From assembly GCF_014803385.1 (NCBI RefSeq), contig NZ_JACYFC010000005.1, forward strand, positions 1 through 64,000: a stretch of 64,000 nucleotides of DNA. Reading direction: 5' to 3'. Positions within the stretch are counted from its first letter, which is position 1; each line of letters opens with the position of its first letter. The notes beneath the pieces were generated by a model. The model ran no database searches. It was given only the letters and a program-made list of their open reading frames with translations, and was not told where the DNA came from. This DNA is from Marinomonas colpomeniae. Lineage in GTDB: Bacteria; Pseudomonadota; Gammaproteobacteria; Pseudomonadales; Marinomonadaceae. Shown here piece by piece: positions 26,188-40,700 of this stretch. The position numbers were made by a program, and so were the translations under genes.

Positions 26188-27108
26188 TTATTTGTCTTCA
26201 TTTCGTAAAAATATGTAAGAAACAAGTAAAACGCTTAATAGCCCAATAAAAATACATACGATGGGATAAATGAAATCTGTCAGAAAATAGAAGTTAGGCA
26301 TATCCCAAGGAAGTACTAAATGCTCCTGTAATGGTATTTTTTTATCTCCTACCACTCCCCAAACATCCGTTATTTTCCATGGCCAGACCTTTACTAAAGC
26401 ACCCAACATAACACCTGTAAGAAAAGATAATGTCATTGACCTTACATGACGTAATAAATAGTTAAGTATTTTAGAGAAACTCAATAATCCAATTAAAGCC
26501 CCAATTGCAAAAACAATCATTACCAAGAAATCTAAATTCTTAATCGCTGATATTATGACTCCATACATCCCCATCATAAGCAGCAAAAAACTACCCGAAA
26601 CACCAGGTAAAATCATTGCACAGATAGCGACCATACCAGAGAAAAAAACCATTGTGAGTGACGTATTCAGATGAACAGGTATCAACAAGGAAAGGGCCGC
26701 ACCAATCAACACACCAATACTGAGAATACAAAGGTGACGCCAAGTAAAGCCTTCTATTTGATTAATTAAAAAATACGCCGAAGCCAAAATAAGTCCAAAG
26801 AAAAAGCTCCATAAATAAATAGGGTAAGTTACTAATAAATGGCTTATCAGACCTGCGAACAGGAATATACTAGTTAAAATCCCACCACCTAAAAACAGTA
26901 AAAAAGTACCATCGAAATGGTGCCATAATCCTTTTACATCACCTTTAAATAACATTTTCAAACTGTTTTTGTTCACGCCACTTAAAGCAGAAATTAATCG
27001 ATCATAGACACCTAAAATGAAAGCAATGGTTCCACCAGATACACCGGGAACAACATCCGCAGCCCCCATTAATAAGCCACTCAAATATATTTTAAGCCAT
27101 TTAGACAT
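26188..27108 (-). CDS. DUF368 polytopic membrane protein
   Basis: 306 residues with about eight or more hydrophobic segments. The N-terminal GAADVVPGVSGGTIAFILG and the later MILPGVSGSFLLLMMG are the paired repeats of the DUF368 family, thought to be undecaprenyl-phosphate or related lipid translocases; the function here is inferred. It overlaps pcm by 8 bases and sits between pcm and nlpD. Presence in a surE-pcm-rpoS cluster is common in marine gammaproteobacteria. Confidence 0.88.
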   Translation of the reverse strand: MSKWLKIYLSGLLMGAADVVPGVSGGTIAFILGVYDRLISALSGVNKNSLKMLFKGDVKGLWHHFDGTFLLFLGGGILTSIFLFAGLISHLLVTYPIYLWSFFFGLILASAYFLINQIEGFTWRHLCILSIGVLIGAALSLLIPVHLNTSLTMVFFSGMVAICAMILPGVSGSFLLLMMGMYGVIISAIKNLDFLVMIVFAIGALIGLLSFSKILNYLLRHVRSMTLSFLTGVMLGALVKVWPWKITDVWGVVGDKKIPLQEHLVLPWDMPNFYFLTDFIYPIVCIFIGLLSVLLVSYIFLRNEDK

Positions 27109-27766
27109 TTTCTATTCCTTCCAACAAAGGAACAAAGTGTGCAGACTCAGTTCCCAAACATTTCCAACGATCCCCCTCTTTACGCCAACAACCAATCTGC
27201 GGACTAGGGTGATCAATAGGCATAATCAAAATGCCCTGTTCTTTAAGGCAGCTAGTCAAAGCTAATGGAATTTTACTTGCCATTGCTGTAATGATAACGG
27301 CATCCATCTCAACTTTATGAGGCCATCCGGCTTGCCCATCACCAAATAAATACTCAACATTATTAACGCCCATTGATAACAGACGCTTTTTAGCTAATTC
27401 ATGAAGCCACTCTTGTCGTTCAACCGTATGAACTTTATTAAAAAAATGCGCTAAAATTCGAGTTTGATAACCAGAGCCAGTTCCCACCTCTAAGACTCGG
27501 CCAAGCCGAGCATAGGTTAAGAGCCACTCAGTCATTCTTGCAACAGTAAGCGGTTGACTAATAGTTTGATTACGGCCGATAGGGAGTGGCGTTGCAGAAT
27601 AAGCCAAATGTGAAAATGCCGATTCAACAAATTCATGACGAGGAAGGTTTGCCATTAATTCCAGCAGTTCAGGATGAGTCACTCCCTGCGCCTTGAGCTG
27701 ATCAATCATTCTAGACGCTTTAGGTTCGGTATTTGTGACTAATCCATTAAGATCGTATTGGCTCAT
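27101..27766 (-). CDS. pcm: Protein-L-isoaspartate O-methyltransferase
   Basis: 221 residues. It methylates isoaspartyl residues in damaged proteins using S-adenosylmethionine. The SAM motif VLEVGTGSGYQT and the family block PIGRNQTISQP are present. I start at ATG 27766, which overlaps the surE stop as ATGA; an upstream in-frame ATG at 27787 lies inside surE. Part of the surE-pcm-DUF368-nlpD-rpoS run. Confidence 0.96.
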   Translation of the reverse strand: MSQYDLNGLVTNTEPKASRMIDQLKAQGVTHPELLELMANLPRHEFVESAFSHLAYSATPLPIGRNQTISQPLTVARMTEWLLTYARLGRVLEVGTGSGYQTRILAHFFNKVHTVERQEWLHELAKKRLLSMGVNNVEYLFGDGQAGWPHKVEMDAVIITAMASKIPLALTSCLKEQGILIMPIDHPSPQIGCWRKEGDRWKCLGTESAHFVPLLEGIENV

Positions 27767-28509
27767 AATTTTACAGTTTCGGCCCATTGCTCAAGAGGTA
27801 ATTGTGCGTCATAACACGTCATATCCGTATGTATAGGTGTAATAGATACATAACCATTTTCAATTGCACAAAAATCCGTACCATCAGAGACATCATGTGG
27901 TTCTGACAAGGCTCCAATCCAAAAACTTGCCAAGCCTTTAGGATGCTGAGCAGAAATAGGCGCTTGCGCTTTATGGCGATAACCTAGACGAGTTACCTGT
28001 ATTCCCTTTAACTCATCGTAAGGTACATCAGGCACATTCACATTCAATAAAATACCAGTAGGCAAAGCCAGTGTATTTGAGTCTTTTAGCAACTGTATAA
28101 CAACTTTGGCAGCCGTATCAAAATGTTGATTGCCGACTAAAGAAACAGCTAAAGCAGGACGACCTAAATGTCGAGCCTCCATTGCTGCCGCGACAGTACC
28201 AGAATAAATAACATCGTCACCTAGGTTTGCTCCATGATTAATGCCAGACACGACCAAATCTACGTGCCCGTCAATCATTCCAGACAAGGCCAAATTCACA
28301 CAATCCGTTGGCGTTCCATCAACACGATAATGATGCTCAGCAACTTCAATAGGTTGCAGAGGACGAGTGAGTGTTAAAGAGTTACTAGCTCCACTACGAT
28401 TACGGTCTGGAGCTACAACCAATACATCGTATATTCCTTGTAAGTGCTTCGCTAATGTTTGGATACCAAGGGCATCTAAACCGTCATCATTGGCGATCAA
28501 AACTCTCAT
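27763..28509 (-). CDS. surE: 5'/3'-nucleotidase SurE
   Basis: 248 residues, full length. A metal-dependent nucleoside monophosphate phosphatase important in stationary phase. The N-terminal metal site NDDGLDA (Asp8-Asp9), Ser in APDRNRSGASN and Asn in VSGINHGANLGDDVIYSGTV are conserved. It overlaps truD upstream by 23 bases and pcm downstream by 4. Confidence 0.97.
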   Translation of the reverse strand: MRVLIANDDGLDALGIQTLAKHLQGIYDVLVVAPDRNRSGASNSLTLTRPLQPIEVAEHHYRVDGTPTDCVNLALSGMIDGHVDLVVSGINHGANLGDDVIYSGTVAAAMEARHLGRPALAVSLVGNQHFDTAAKVVIQLLKDSNTLALPTGILLNVNVPDVPYDELKGIQVTRLGYRHKAQAPISAQHPKGLASFWIGALSEPHDVSDGTDFCAIENGYVSITPIHTDMTCYDAQLPLEQWAETVKL

Positions 28510-29581
28510 GATGTTTCTCTGCTGCTTTGTCCGTAAAGTTGATCATTTCGCGTAGTATACTGGTCGCAAAACAGCCTTTTGTTAAAGAAAACTCAACAAC
28601 TAACTGAGCTTTCTCTTCTGTATCGTTTAGCAATTCCCACGCCATATTCATTGGTACTAGGCGAGCCAATCGGCTATCTCTGGAAAGATCGAAACTATTT
28701 AACCCTTCTAGTAACCCTGCGCTCTCCAATAACGTATTTTTAATTGCCGCTTCACGCTGCGGACCCGTTCCCGCTTCCCAGCCTGCACTCATTAATGGCA
28801 GCACAGGGCTAATCTCTCCACGTATTACACTAAGATGAATTAAAGCCTCTATATTTTTGGCGCGAAACTGCTCATCTTTGCGCTGAAATTGTGCAATATC
28901 ACCATCACATAAACGTGCCCACATACCGTTTTCAACTTGGTCACTTAAAGATTGGTTAAAACACCAAGAACGTATGGCTGACAACCAGAATGATTCTGTT
29001 TTAGATAATTTACGTCGGCTCTGGCGACCCTTCAGTACAAAAGCTTCACCGTGGTGTAAGTTATTTCCATTAATGCCAAAGCGCTGTGGACCATAATAAT
29101 TTGGCACCCCACCCTCTTTAATAAGATGCAAACGAGCTTCAAGCTCATTTATATCCCCTTCAATTTCTCGTAACCGAATTAAAAAACGATTGGCAAAGTG
29201 CGTACCCATACGAAGTTTTTTAGAATGTCGTACTTGCATAACAATTCGAACACTTTCAGGCTCTCTAAACGCTTCTTCAAGATTTGAAAAATCAGGTTCT
29301 TTATTCAAAACATGTAAACAGAACCATTGACGAGTGCAGGCGTGGCGATCTTTAACACCACTATAGGTTACCTTTTCAGGAGGTATACCTGCTACTTGCG
29401 CTAATCGCTTTGCTAGAAAGTCTGTATTCACACCCGCTTTTTCAACAAATACAAAGCAAAACTCACCTTTTCCATCAGGCTCAAAACCTAATTGCTCTTC
29501 TACATAAAAGTCTTGTACGTAGGTTTTCAGGTCCCCTGTGATAGCAGGCTTAGACCAAGCGTATCGCCATTCAGTATTCAT
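28487..29581 (-). CDS. truD: tRNA pseudouridine(13) synthase TruD
   Basis: 364 residues. It makes pseudouridine 13 in tRNA-Glu. The catalytic Asp is in [24 protein letters not shown] is the second family signature. It overlaps ispF by 4 bases (ATGA) and surE by 23. Confidence 0.96.
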   Translation of the reverse strand: MNTEWRYAWSKPAITGDLKTYVQDFYVEEQLGFEPDGKGEFCFVFVEKAGVNTDFLAKRLAQVAGIPPEKVTYSGVKDRHACTRQWFCLHVLNKEPDFSNLEEAFREPESVRIVMQVRHSKKLRMGTHFANRFLIRLREIEGDINELEARLHLIKEGGVPNYYGPQRFGINGNNLHHGEAFVLKGRQSRRKLSKTESFWLSAIRSWCFNQSLSDQVENGMWARLCDGDIAQFQRKDEQFRAKNIEALIHLSVIRGEISPVLPLMSAGWEAGTGPQREAAIKNTLLESAGLLEGLNSFDLSRDSRLARLVPMNMAWELLNDTEEKAQLVVEFSLTKGCFATSILREMINFTDKAAEKHHESFDRQ

Positions 29582-30117
29582 ACTTCACCTTGGCTAAAGA
29601 GCCCCTGATTCAAGGGAGCTTCATTAAAGTTATCCGGTTTAAAAATCAGCGCGACAGCCTCAACAGCAATACCTTCCTTACGACCTATAAAACCAAGCTT
29701 CTCTGTTGTCGTTGCTTTGACATTAATTGCACTAATATCGACCTTCAAGTCTTCGGCTATGTTAGCTCGCATAGAGTCAATATACAGACGCATCTTAGGT
29801 GCTTCGGCGATAATAGTGACATCTACGTTGCCAACAATAAAACCTAACGAAGCCACTTCTGTATAAGCAAGTTTCAATAAAATTCGACTATCTGCCCCTG
29901 AAAACGAAGCATCAGTATCCGGAAAGTGTTTTCCAATATCACCTAAAGCAGCAGCACCTAGCAAAGCATCAGTTAACGCATGTAATACGACATCACCATC
30001 AGAGTGAGCAATCAAACCTTGTGTATAAGGGATAGAAACACCACCTAAGACTATATGATCGCCCTCACCAAACTTGTGAACATCAAAACCATGGCCGATT
30101 CGAAATGGCATCATCAT
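29578..30117 (-). CDS. ispF: 2-C-methyl-D-erythritol 2,4-cyclodiphosphate synthase
   Basis: 179 residues, a little longer than usual at the C-terminus (about 160). It makes the cyclic diphosphate intermediate of the MEP isoprenoid pathway. Metal ligands are seen in GFDVHKFG and His in [19 protein letters not shown]. Two ATG codons follow one another at the start; the first has AGGAG five bases upstream. It follows ispD by 26 bases. Confidence 0.96.
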   Translation of the reverse strand: MMMPFRIGHGFDVHKFGEGDHIVLGGVSIPYTQGLIAHSDGDVVLHALTDALLGAAALGDIGKHFPDTDASFSGADSRILLKLAYTEVASLGFIVGNVDVTIIAEAPKMRLYIDSMRANIAEDLKVDISAINVKATTTEKLGFIGRKEGIAVEAVALIFKPDNFNEAPLNQGLFSQGEV

Positions 30118-30143
30118 AACTACTCCTGTGCGATCAATTGCGC

Positions 30144-30875
30144 TTATTTATCTGAATTTATGCCTATATTCAGATCAGAATGAAACAGATAAGAAAAAAG
30201 AGCTTCAGCAATAAGCAGGTCTTCTGGCAAAGTCACTTTAATATTACTACTTTCACCCATTAAAAAATCAGGATGACAGCCAATATACTCCATGGCTGAA
30301 CACTCATCCGTAATAGTGACATTATCTATTTTAGTCTGTTCTAAAGCGGCTAAAAGCTTACCTAAAGAAAACTTTTGTGGCGTTTGAGCTAACCATATTA
30401 AATTTCTGTCTAACGTTTTTTCGACAGTCTGATACCCTGACCGTTGAAGTTTAACAGTATCTCTCGCCGGCATAGCTAAAAGCGCACCTTGGGGAGAGTT
30501 ATGGAGAATAATTTGATCTAATGCACCCTGAGTAAGTAAAGGTCTAGCAGCATCATGCACCAGTACATCTTGCTCTTTAACACCTGTCTTCTCAAGCAAC
30601 CACTGTAGCCCTTTTTGAACGGTATCACTGCGCTCTTTGCCACCAGAAAAAGTGTGAATAGAATCATGCTGGTGCCATTTTGACTCTGGCCAATAAGAAT
30701 CTTCTTTACTAATACCAATTGCCACGCCAGCAATTAATGGGTGAGTTATAAAAATAGCAATGGTTCGATCTAAAATACTTTGCCCAGCAAGCGATAAATA
30801 TTGTTTAGGACAATCAGCTTGCATACGCTGACCAACTCCCGCCGCAGGAATAATTACCCACAAAGGCCGAGTCAT
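30144..30875 (-). CDS. ispD: 2-C-methyl-D-erythritol 4-phosphate cytidylyltransferase
   Basis: 243 residues. It couples CTP to methylerythritol phosphate in the MEP pathway. The CTP-binding loop [18 protein letters not shown] and [10 protein letters not shown] are intact. It overlaps ftsB by 4 bases. With ispF downstream and dxr at 49511, three MEP genes are in the window. Confidence 0.97.
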   Translation of the reverse strand: MTRPLWVIIPAAGVGQRMQADCPKQYLSLAGQSILDRTIAIFITHPLIAGVAIGISKEDSYWPESKWHQHDSIHTFSGGKERSDTVQKGLQWLLEKTGVKEQDVLVHDAARPLLTQGALDQIILHNSPQGALLAMPARDTVKLQRSGYQTVEKTLDRNLIWLAQTPQKFSLGKLLAALEQTKIDNVTITDECSAMEYIGCHPDFLMGESSNIKVTLPEDLLIAEALFSYLFHSDLNIGINSDK

Positions 30876-31150
30876 TGCTTATTCACCATACGATAAAAGA
30901 CTTCGCCTTCTTTTACATATTGAAGTTCGGTGCGAACATGCTCTTCCACAGCTTCTTTTCCAAGTCTAAGGTCTTCAACCTGGGCTCTAAGAGCATCATT
31001 GCGATGTCTCAAACGCTGATTAATTCGTTCTTGATAGGCAATTTGCTTCGCTAATTCTTCTTGTCGTTTTATCCCCTGATCACCGAAGTACAAGTGATAG
31101 GCCTGATAACCAATAACACAAACAAAAAAGGCTAATAACAAACGCGCCAT
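30872..31150 (-). CDS. ftsB: Cell division protein FtsB
   Basis: 92 residues, one N-terminal membrane segment (about 3-20) followed by a periplasmic coiled coil (QEELAKQIAYQERINQRLRH) and the ELQYVKEGEVFYRMV tail. It forms the FtsQLB subcomplex of the divisome that activates septal wall synthesis. It is the first gene of the leftward ftsB-ispD-ispF run, downstream of eno's terminator. Confidence 0.95.
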   Translation of the reverse strand: MARLLLAFFVCVIGYQAYHLYFGDQGIKRQEELAKQIAYQERINQRLRHRNDALRAQVEDLRLGKEAVEEHVRTELQYVKEGEVFYRMVNKQ

Positions 31151-31213
31151 AAGATCCTCAATGACCTAAAAAAAGATTATCTATTATTAAAGAAATCAGG
31201 TTAAAAAAATATA

Positions 31214-31243
31214 AAAAAAGGGAGAACCAAGTTCTCCCTTTTT
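31214..31243 (-). terminator. Intrinsic terminator after eno
   Basis: AAAGGGAGAAC / GTTCTCCCTTT stem with a short loop between ftsB and eno, with A-rich DNA on the left giving T on the minus strand. Confidence 0.85.
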
Positions 31244-31258
31244 CAAATCAAGCTAATA

Positions 31259-32587
<1,329 letters not shown>

Positions 32588-32611
32588 TCACAAACAGTTT
32601 GTTTGTTTAAC

Positions 32612-34597
<1,986 letters not shown>

Positions 34598-35278
34598 ATG
34601 GAATCTTCTCAGTTTTATGATTTCTACAAAAATTCGGCTGACGCCGACCTTGCCCTCAAAAAAATGCAAGATGAAATCAATAAACCACGCCGTACATTGA
34701 TTGGTTTAACAGGTGGTCCCGGATCAGGTAAAAGCACTTTGGCTAACTATTTGGCCAACCAATTTACTGAGAAATACCCAGAACAAGTAATATGTCTTTC
34801 GATGGATGGCTTTCATCTTTCTAAAGCCCAACTCAGCACTTTACAAAATTCAGAAGAAGCTTTTGCAAGAAGAGGAGCACCTTGGACATTTGACAGCGCC
34901 TCGTTTATTGAGAGAGTTAAGGACATTCATCAAAACTACCAACAACAAGATATTTTATGGCCTAGTTTTGACCATAGCCTAGGCGACTCAATTGAAAACG
35001 ATATTTGTATAAAAAAAGAAACAAAAGTCGTTTTAATTGAAGGCTTATATTTGTTACATCAACAGGATGGTTGGCAAGATGCAGCTGCATTATTTGATGA
35101 ACATTGGTTCCTAGATACTCCGATTAATACATCCTTTGAGCGATTAGCACAACGCCACATGAAGGCTTGGGGGTTTAGCCATGAACAAGCCATGGAGAGA
35201 ATAAACCAAAGTGATGGATTTAATGCGGAACTGGTTTTATCGACAAAAGATCAAGCAGATTGGCTGTTGAAAGACTAA
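34598..35278 (+). CDS. Small P-loop kinase, PRK/uridine kinase-like family
   Basis: 226 residues. A Walker A loop GGPGSGKST (39-47), then SMDGFHLSKAQL and RRGAPWTFD, which resemble phosphoribulokinase/uridine kinase/pantothenate kinase folds. Similar proteins are annotated as nucleoside or sugar kinases (YggC/FrcK-like). The substrate cannot be set. It is monocistronic and overlaps the convergent tilS gene by 4 bases at the 3' ends. Confidence 0.85.
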   Translation: MESSQFYDFYKNSADADLALKKMQDEINKPRRTLIGLTGGPGSGKSTLANYLANQFTEKYPEQVICLSMDGFHLSKAQLSTLQNSEEAFARRGAPWTFDSASFIERVKDIHQNYQQQDILWPSFDHSLGDSIENDICIKKETKVVLIEGLYLLHQQDGWQDAAALFDEHWFLDTPINTSFERLAQRHMKAWGFSHEQAMERINQSDGFNAELVLSTKDQADWLLKD

Positions 35279-36618
35279 TGTTTTTCAGTAATCATAAGTA
35301 AAGGGAGTTCACCAGATAAGCGCCATTCAATTTGTACATGCTGATAATCTGGATGAAGCCATAACGAACCCACTGCAATTAACTCATCGCCGACAAAAAG
35401 GTAGGGGAGATGATCCCGCCACCAACTAGGTACCTGAAGATCATTTAGCCACTTTTTCAGCTTACGGCTTTTTCCATTTTTAAGGGTCAATACGGCCCCA
35501 TGTGGACGCTCACGTAAAACACAGCTTTCACATCCATCAACTCGAACTTGATCAAACGGGCGTACCAACACAGCACCCGCATTTAAGGGAGAAAACTTAG
35601 CTGGCTTGTCTAACGGAAGAAGGTAAATCGTATTTTTATGACGCATGATACGACCATTGCTAAGTTGAAATTCTGGATGTCTATCTTGGCCACCAGACAA
35701 CATTTTTTCGATACTTTCTAGTTGAGCATGCGGCAAAGACAACCCTTTAGATTGTAAAAAGTGTCGAAGCCAGAACAGCCTTTCACCGACTGCTTTCTTC
35801 GTAATGAAGGATAGATTCAAACCGCCAAATTCGTTGCACCATTCCTCCAACTGACGATAAGCGAACTGGGAAAGTATACGATAATCAGTTTCGATTCGTT
35901 GCGCGCTAACAACAATATTTTGCTCCATTGTCGGAAAGCGTTCTTTCAGAATAGGAACAACTCGATGACGTAAAAAGTTTCGTGTAAACCGTTCATCAAG
36001 ATTAGATTCGTCCTGGATCCACTCCAACTTCTCTTGATAGGCATAGTTCTCAATGCTAGCTTTCGACACACCAAGCAAAGGACGAACTAGACAAGCCCCT
36101 TTTTTACCAATTGTCCGTGTACGAGGCATACCCGAAAGCCCTTTCCCGCCGGTTCCACGCAACAGGCGGAATAACACAGTTTCAACTTGATCGTCACCAT
36201 GATGTGCCAATAGCAAGACGTCTTTCGTCGACATAACGCTCTCAAAAGCTTGATATCGAGCATTACGCGCAGCATCCTCGACGGAGGCTTGTATTTCCAA
36301 TTGAACGTACTGAGCCTCAAAACGTACACCTAGCTTTTGACAAACTTGTTTGCAGTGGTTTAGCCAGCTATCGGCATGATCACTAAGCCCATGATGAACA
36401 TGAATCACTGCGATATTTTTCTTCTGCTGAAAAGAAAGCTGACTTACGATAGCATTAAGCAGAACATGAGAATCCACGCCTCCACTAAAACCAACCCACA
36501 CAGTTTCGACCTCAGAGAATAAACAATTCACCCACTCTTGATTAAAAGAAAGTGGTGATAAGCAATGTATTGGCTTTAATTGCGTATGCTTCATCATAAT
36601 ATCTAAATAAGCGACCAT
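35275..36618 (-). CDS. tilS: tRNA(Ile)-lysidine synthase
   Basis: 447 residues. It converts C34 of the CAU anticodon of a minor tRNA-Ile to lysidine, allowing AUA decoding. The PP-loop SGGVDS (45-50) and DDQVETVLFRLLRGTG block are intact; a C-terminal substrate-binding domain follows. The first ATG-like start is at 36618; in-frame Met codons at residues 8 and 9 are alternatives. It is downstream of accA and separated from it by a terminator. Confidence 0.95.
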   Translation of the reverse strand: MVAYLDIMMKHTQLKPIHCLSPLSFNQEWVNCLFSEVETVWVGFSGGVDSHVLLNAIVSQLSFQQKKNIAVIHVHHGLSDHADSWLNHCKQVCQKLGVRFEAQYVQLEIQASVEDAARNARYQAFESVMSTKDVLLLAHHGDDQVETVLFRLLRGTGGKGLSGMPRTRTIGKKGACLVRPLLGVSKASIENYAYQEKLEWIQDESNLDERFTRNFLRHRVVPILKERFPTMEQNIVVSAQRIETDYRILSQFAYRQLEEWCNEFGGLNLSFITKKAVGERLFWLRHFLQSKGLSLPHAQLESIEKMLSGGQDRHPEFQLSNGRIMRHKNTIYLLPLDKPAKFSPLNAGAVLVRPFDQVRVDGCESCVLRERPHGAVLTLKNGKSRKLKKWLNDLQVPSWWRDHLPYLFVGDELIAVGSLWLHPDYQHVQIEWRLSGELPLLMITEKH

Positions 36619-36644
36619 TCATTCAACACTCAATAAAATAAAAA

Positions 36645-36675
36645 CAAAAAAGCCCCCTTAATAGGAGGCTTTTTT
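36645..36675 (-). terminator. Intrinsic terminator after accA
   Basis: GCCTCC / GGGGGC-type stem flanked by six A on the left and six T on the right, between tilS and accA; works on the minus strand. Confidence 0.8.
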
Positions 36676-36689
36676 AGAATTTCAAGAAA

Positions 36690-37637
36690 TTATAAACCGT
36701 ATGACATCAAACGATTATAACGACGAGCCAATAGCTCTTCTGTCGTTAGGGTTTCCATTCTATCCAATGAAGCCAGAATATTTTCTTTTAGGCTTTGTGC
36801 AATTTGCTCGTGGGCAATATGAGCGCCACCTAATGGCTCAGGAACAATAGTGTCAACCAACCCTAGTTCCTGAAGACGTTGAGCAGTAATACCCATCGCT
36901 TTCGCTGCGTCAGATGCACGATCCGCGCTCTTCCACAAAATAGAAGCGCAACCTTCAGGTGAAATTACAGAGTAAGTACCGTATTGCAACATCATTAGCT
37001 CATCACAAACGCCGATAGCCAAAGCACCACCAGAACCGCCCTCACCAATTACGGTAGAGATAATAGGTGTTTTAAGACGAGACATTACTGCTAAGTTATA
37101 AGCAATTGCTTCACTTTGTCCGCGCTCTTCAGCACCGATACCAGGATAAGCTCCAGGTGTGTCGATTAAAGTAACAATTGGTAAGCCAAAACGCTCCGCC
37201 GTTTCCATAAGACGCAACGCCTTACGATAACCTTCTGGAGCTGGCATACCAAAGTTACGCAATACTTTTTCTTTAACATCACGCCCTTTTTGATGACCTA
37301 TAACCATCACAGAACGACCATCCAAACGGGCTATGCCACCAACAATTGCACGATCATCAGCATAATGACGGTCGCCATGCATTTCTTCAAAGTCAGTAAA
37401 TGCGTGATTGATGTAATCAAGTGTATAAGGGCGCTTTGGATGACGTGCTAATTGAGAAACTTCCCAAGCGCCTAAATTACTAAATAGGCTTTTAGTAAGC
37501 GCTATTTTTTTACTTTCTAGTCGGCTAATTTCATCACTGATATTTAGCTCATTATCGTTACCGACTAAACGCAACTCTTCAATTTTTTGTTCAAGCTCAG
37601 CAATCGGCTGCTCGAAAGGGAGATAATCTAAATTCAT
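36690..37637 (-). CDS. accA: Acetyl-CoA carboxylase carboxyltransferase subunit alpha
   Basis: 315 residues. It forms, with AccD, the carboxyltransferase that makes malonyl-CoA for fatty-acid synthesis. [41 protein letters not shown] and [15 protein letters not shown] are hallmark blocks. It follows dnaE by about 130 bases on the same strand, the usual order. Confidence 0.97.
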   Translation of the reverse strand: MNLDYLPFEQPIAELEQKIEELRLVGNDNELNISDEISRLESKKIALTKSLFSNLGAWEVSQLARHPKRPYTLDYINHAFTDFEEMHGDRHYADDRAIVGGIARLDGRSVMVIGHQKGRDVKEKVLRNFGMPAPEGYRKALRLMETAERFGLPIVTLIDTPGAYPGIGAEERGQSEAIAYNLAVMSRLKTPIISTVIGEGGSGGALAIGVCDELMMLQYGTYSVISPEGCASILWKSADRASDAAKAMGITAQRLQELGLVDTIVPEPLGGAHIAHEQIAQSLKENILASLDRMETLTTEELLARRYNRLMSYGL

Positions 37638-37764
37638 GTTTAATTACACTGCTGTTTGGTTGTCATAAAATTCAAAGTAAAAGGCGAATCACTATTTACT
37701 CTATAGTTCTATAAATGCGTCGCTACTACGCCACAAATCCATTGTACCAATTCTTAAATTGGTG

Positions 37765-40700
37765 CTAAGTATACACTAACTGAACGTTTTGTTTACCGTA
37801 TTGTTTCTGAAGTTTATGAATTAATTCGTCGTCTGGCCGAACTTTCCAATCATTTCCTAAACGAATGTCGCCACATGCTTCCGGAGTATCAAACCCTATA
37901 ACGACATCACAGCCATCACCTCGAAATGAGGTCATGTAGTTCGCTAGTGTTTGTATGTCTATTGGTGTCACTGTTTCTGAAGTCCAAGTAATTCGTAATG
38001 CTTCCACATAACGTATTCTAGCTTGAGCTATATCAAGCATATTTCGAGCAATAACTTTTTGCCCACCACGAAACTCATCAACCGTTATTTCACCTTCAAC
38101 TACGACAACTTCATCTTTTACAATAACATCTTTGAAGTTGTCATAGTTATCAGGGAACACAGTGACTTCAATACGCGCAGAACGATCATCTAAAGTTACA
38201 AAGGCAATATTACCACCTTTTTTACTCTTGGTAATCCGCAAGTCTACGATCAGCCCTGCCATAATCTGCGTGTCACCACGTTTAGGCTGAAGGTCGACAA
38301 TTTTTGAACGGACGAAGCGGCGTATTTCTTTTTCATATTCATCAATTGGGTGTCCAGTAACATACAATCCCAATGTATCTTTTTCACCATCGAGGCGCTG
38401 ACGCGGAGGCCACTCATGTTGCACACCAATTTCTTTATAAGCATCCTCGGCACTCTCCTCTACCGCGATGCCGAACATATCCATCATACCTTCATCTTGA
38501 CTTTTAGCATCCTGAGCAGCTCTTTTTAATGCATTATCAATGCTAGCGAAGAGCGTTGCTCGGTTTGGCCCAATTGTATCAAAAGCTCCCGAACGAACTA
38601 AGGCTTCCATCACTCGCTTATTTACTTTACGCCCAACACGCTGGCAAAAATCGAAAATATGTTCAAACGGGCCATCTTTTCTTGCTTCAACAATCGCCTC
38701 GATAGGGCCTTCACCAACGCCTTTAATTGCACCCAAGCCATAAACAATGGCGCCTTTTGTGTTTACCGTAAATTTAAAGACGGACTCGTTAACATTTGGT
38801 AGTTCCAAACCTAACTTCATGGAGCGACATTCTTCAATAAAAATAACTATTTTATCGGTATTCTGCATATCCGCAGACAGTACGGCGGCCATGAAAGGGG
38901 CTGGATAATGATTTTTTAGCCAAGCAGTTTGGTATGAAACAAGGGCATAAGCAGCGGAATGGGATTTATTGAAACCATAACCCGCAAACTTCTCCATCAA
39001 ATCGAAAATGTTACCGGATAAGTCTTTATCAACATTATTTTTAAGTGCACCTTCCATAAAAATAAGGCGTTGTTCTGCCATTACTTCTGCTTTCTTTTTA
39101 CCCATGGCTCGGCGTAGTAAATCGGCGCCACCAAGAGAAAACTTAGCCAACACCTGAGCTATCTGCATTACTTGCTCTTGATACAAGATAATGCCGTATG
39201 TTGGTTCTAATACAGGGATAAGGTCATCATGCTGGTAATCTGAATGAGGAAAAGCCAATTCAGCACGACCATGCTTACGGTTTATAAAGTCGTCTACCAT
39301 CCCTGAACCTAATGGACCAGGACGATATAAGGCCACCAAGGCGATAATATCTTCAAATCGAGATGGCAGTAGCTTTTTAATCAACTCTTTCATACCACGT
39401 GATTCCAGCTGGAATACCGCAGTAGTTTCTGCTCGTTTCAATAAGTCATAGGTTGATCTATCCTCAAGGTCGATAAGCGCAATGTCTAATGGCGGCTTAC
39501 CTTCTAATGCATTGATCGCATCGATATTTTTAACCGCCCAGTCAACCACGGTTAATGTTTTCAAACCCAGAAAGTCAAACTTAACCAGACCAGCTTCTTC
39601 TACATCATTTTTATCATATTGAGTAACGAGACCTGAGCCGTCTTCCTCACAATACAAAGGGGCAAAATCAATAAGCTTCGTTGGTGCTATTACAACACCG
39701 CCAGCATGCTTACCAAAGTTACGCACTACACCTTCTAAAGATATAGCCATTTCCATGACTTCTGCGGCATCTTCATCACCGGCTAAAAATTCAGGCAATG
39801 CAGGTTCTTCTTCCAGCGCTTTTTTCAGCGTCATGCCAATTTCGAAAGGAATCAATTTAGATAATTTGTCGCCTAAACTATAAGGCTTACCTTGAACTCG
39901 GGCGACATCCCGCACCACCGCTTTTGCGGCCATTGCACCAAATGTAATGATCTGAGATACCGCATCTCGGCCATAAGTACGCGATACATAATCAATAACT
40001 CGGTCACGGTTTTCCATACAAAAATCGATATCGAAATCCGGCATAGATACCCGCTCAGGGTTCAAGAAGCGTTCGAACAGAAGATCGTATTCTAGAGGAT
40101 CAAGATCTGTGATTTTAAGTGCATAGGCAACCAATGAACCCGCACCAGAACCACGCCCAGGCCCAACAGGAATGCCGTTATCTTTCGACCATTTAATAAA
40201 GTCCATTACGATTAAAAAATAACCAGGAAATCCCATTTGATTAATAATATTTAGCTCAAACTCAAGGCGATCCCAGTATTCTTGTCTGCGCTTCTCAACG
40301 CGCTCACCATATTTTTTCGTAAGGAAATCAAACCGCTCTATCAAACCATCTAGAGAGAGTTTGTTAAAGAACTCCTCCATTGTCATACCTTCTGGCACAG
40401 GGTAATCAGGTAGGAAGTATTCTCCTAACAACACATCTACACTACAACGTTTAGCGATTTCCACTGTATTTTCAAGCGCTTCAGGAATATCCTCAAAAAG
40501 AGCAGCCATTTCTTCTGGCGTTTTAAAGTATTGCTCTTCGGTATAACGACGCTTTCGTCTAGGGTCATCAATAGTGACTCCATCATGAATACACACTCGC
40601 GCTTCATGGGCTTCAAAGTTCTCTCGTTTCAAAAAACGCACGTCATTTGTTGCAACAACAGGACAATCTAACTGTGTCGCTAACGGCACAACAGCATGAA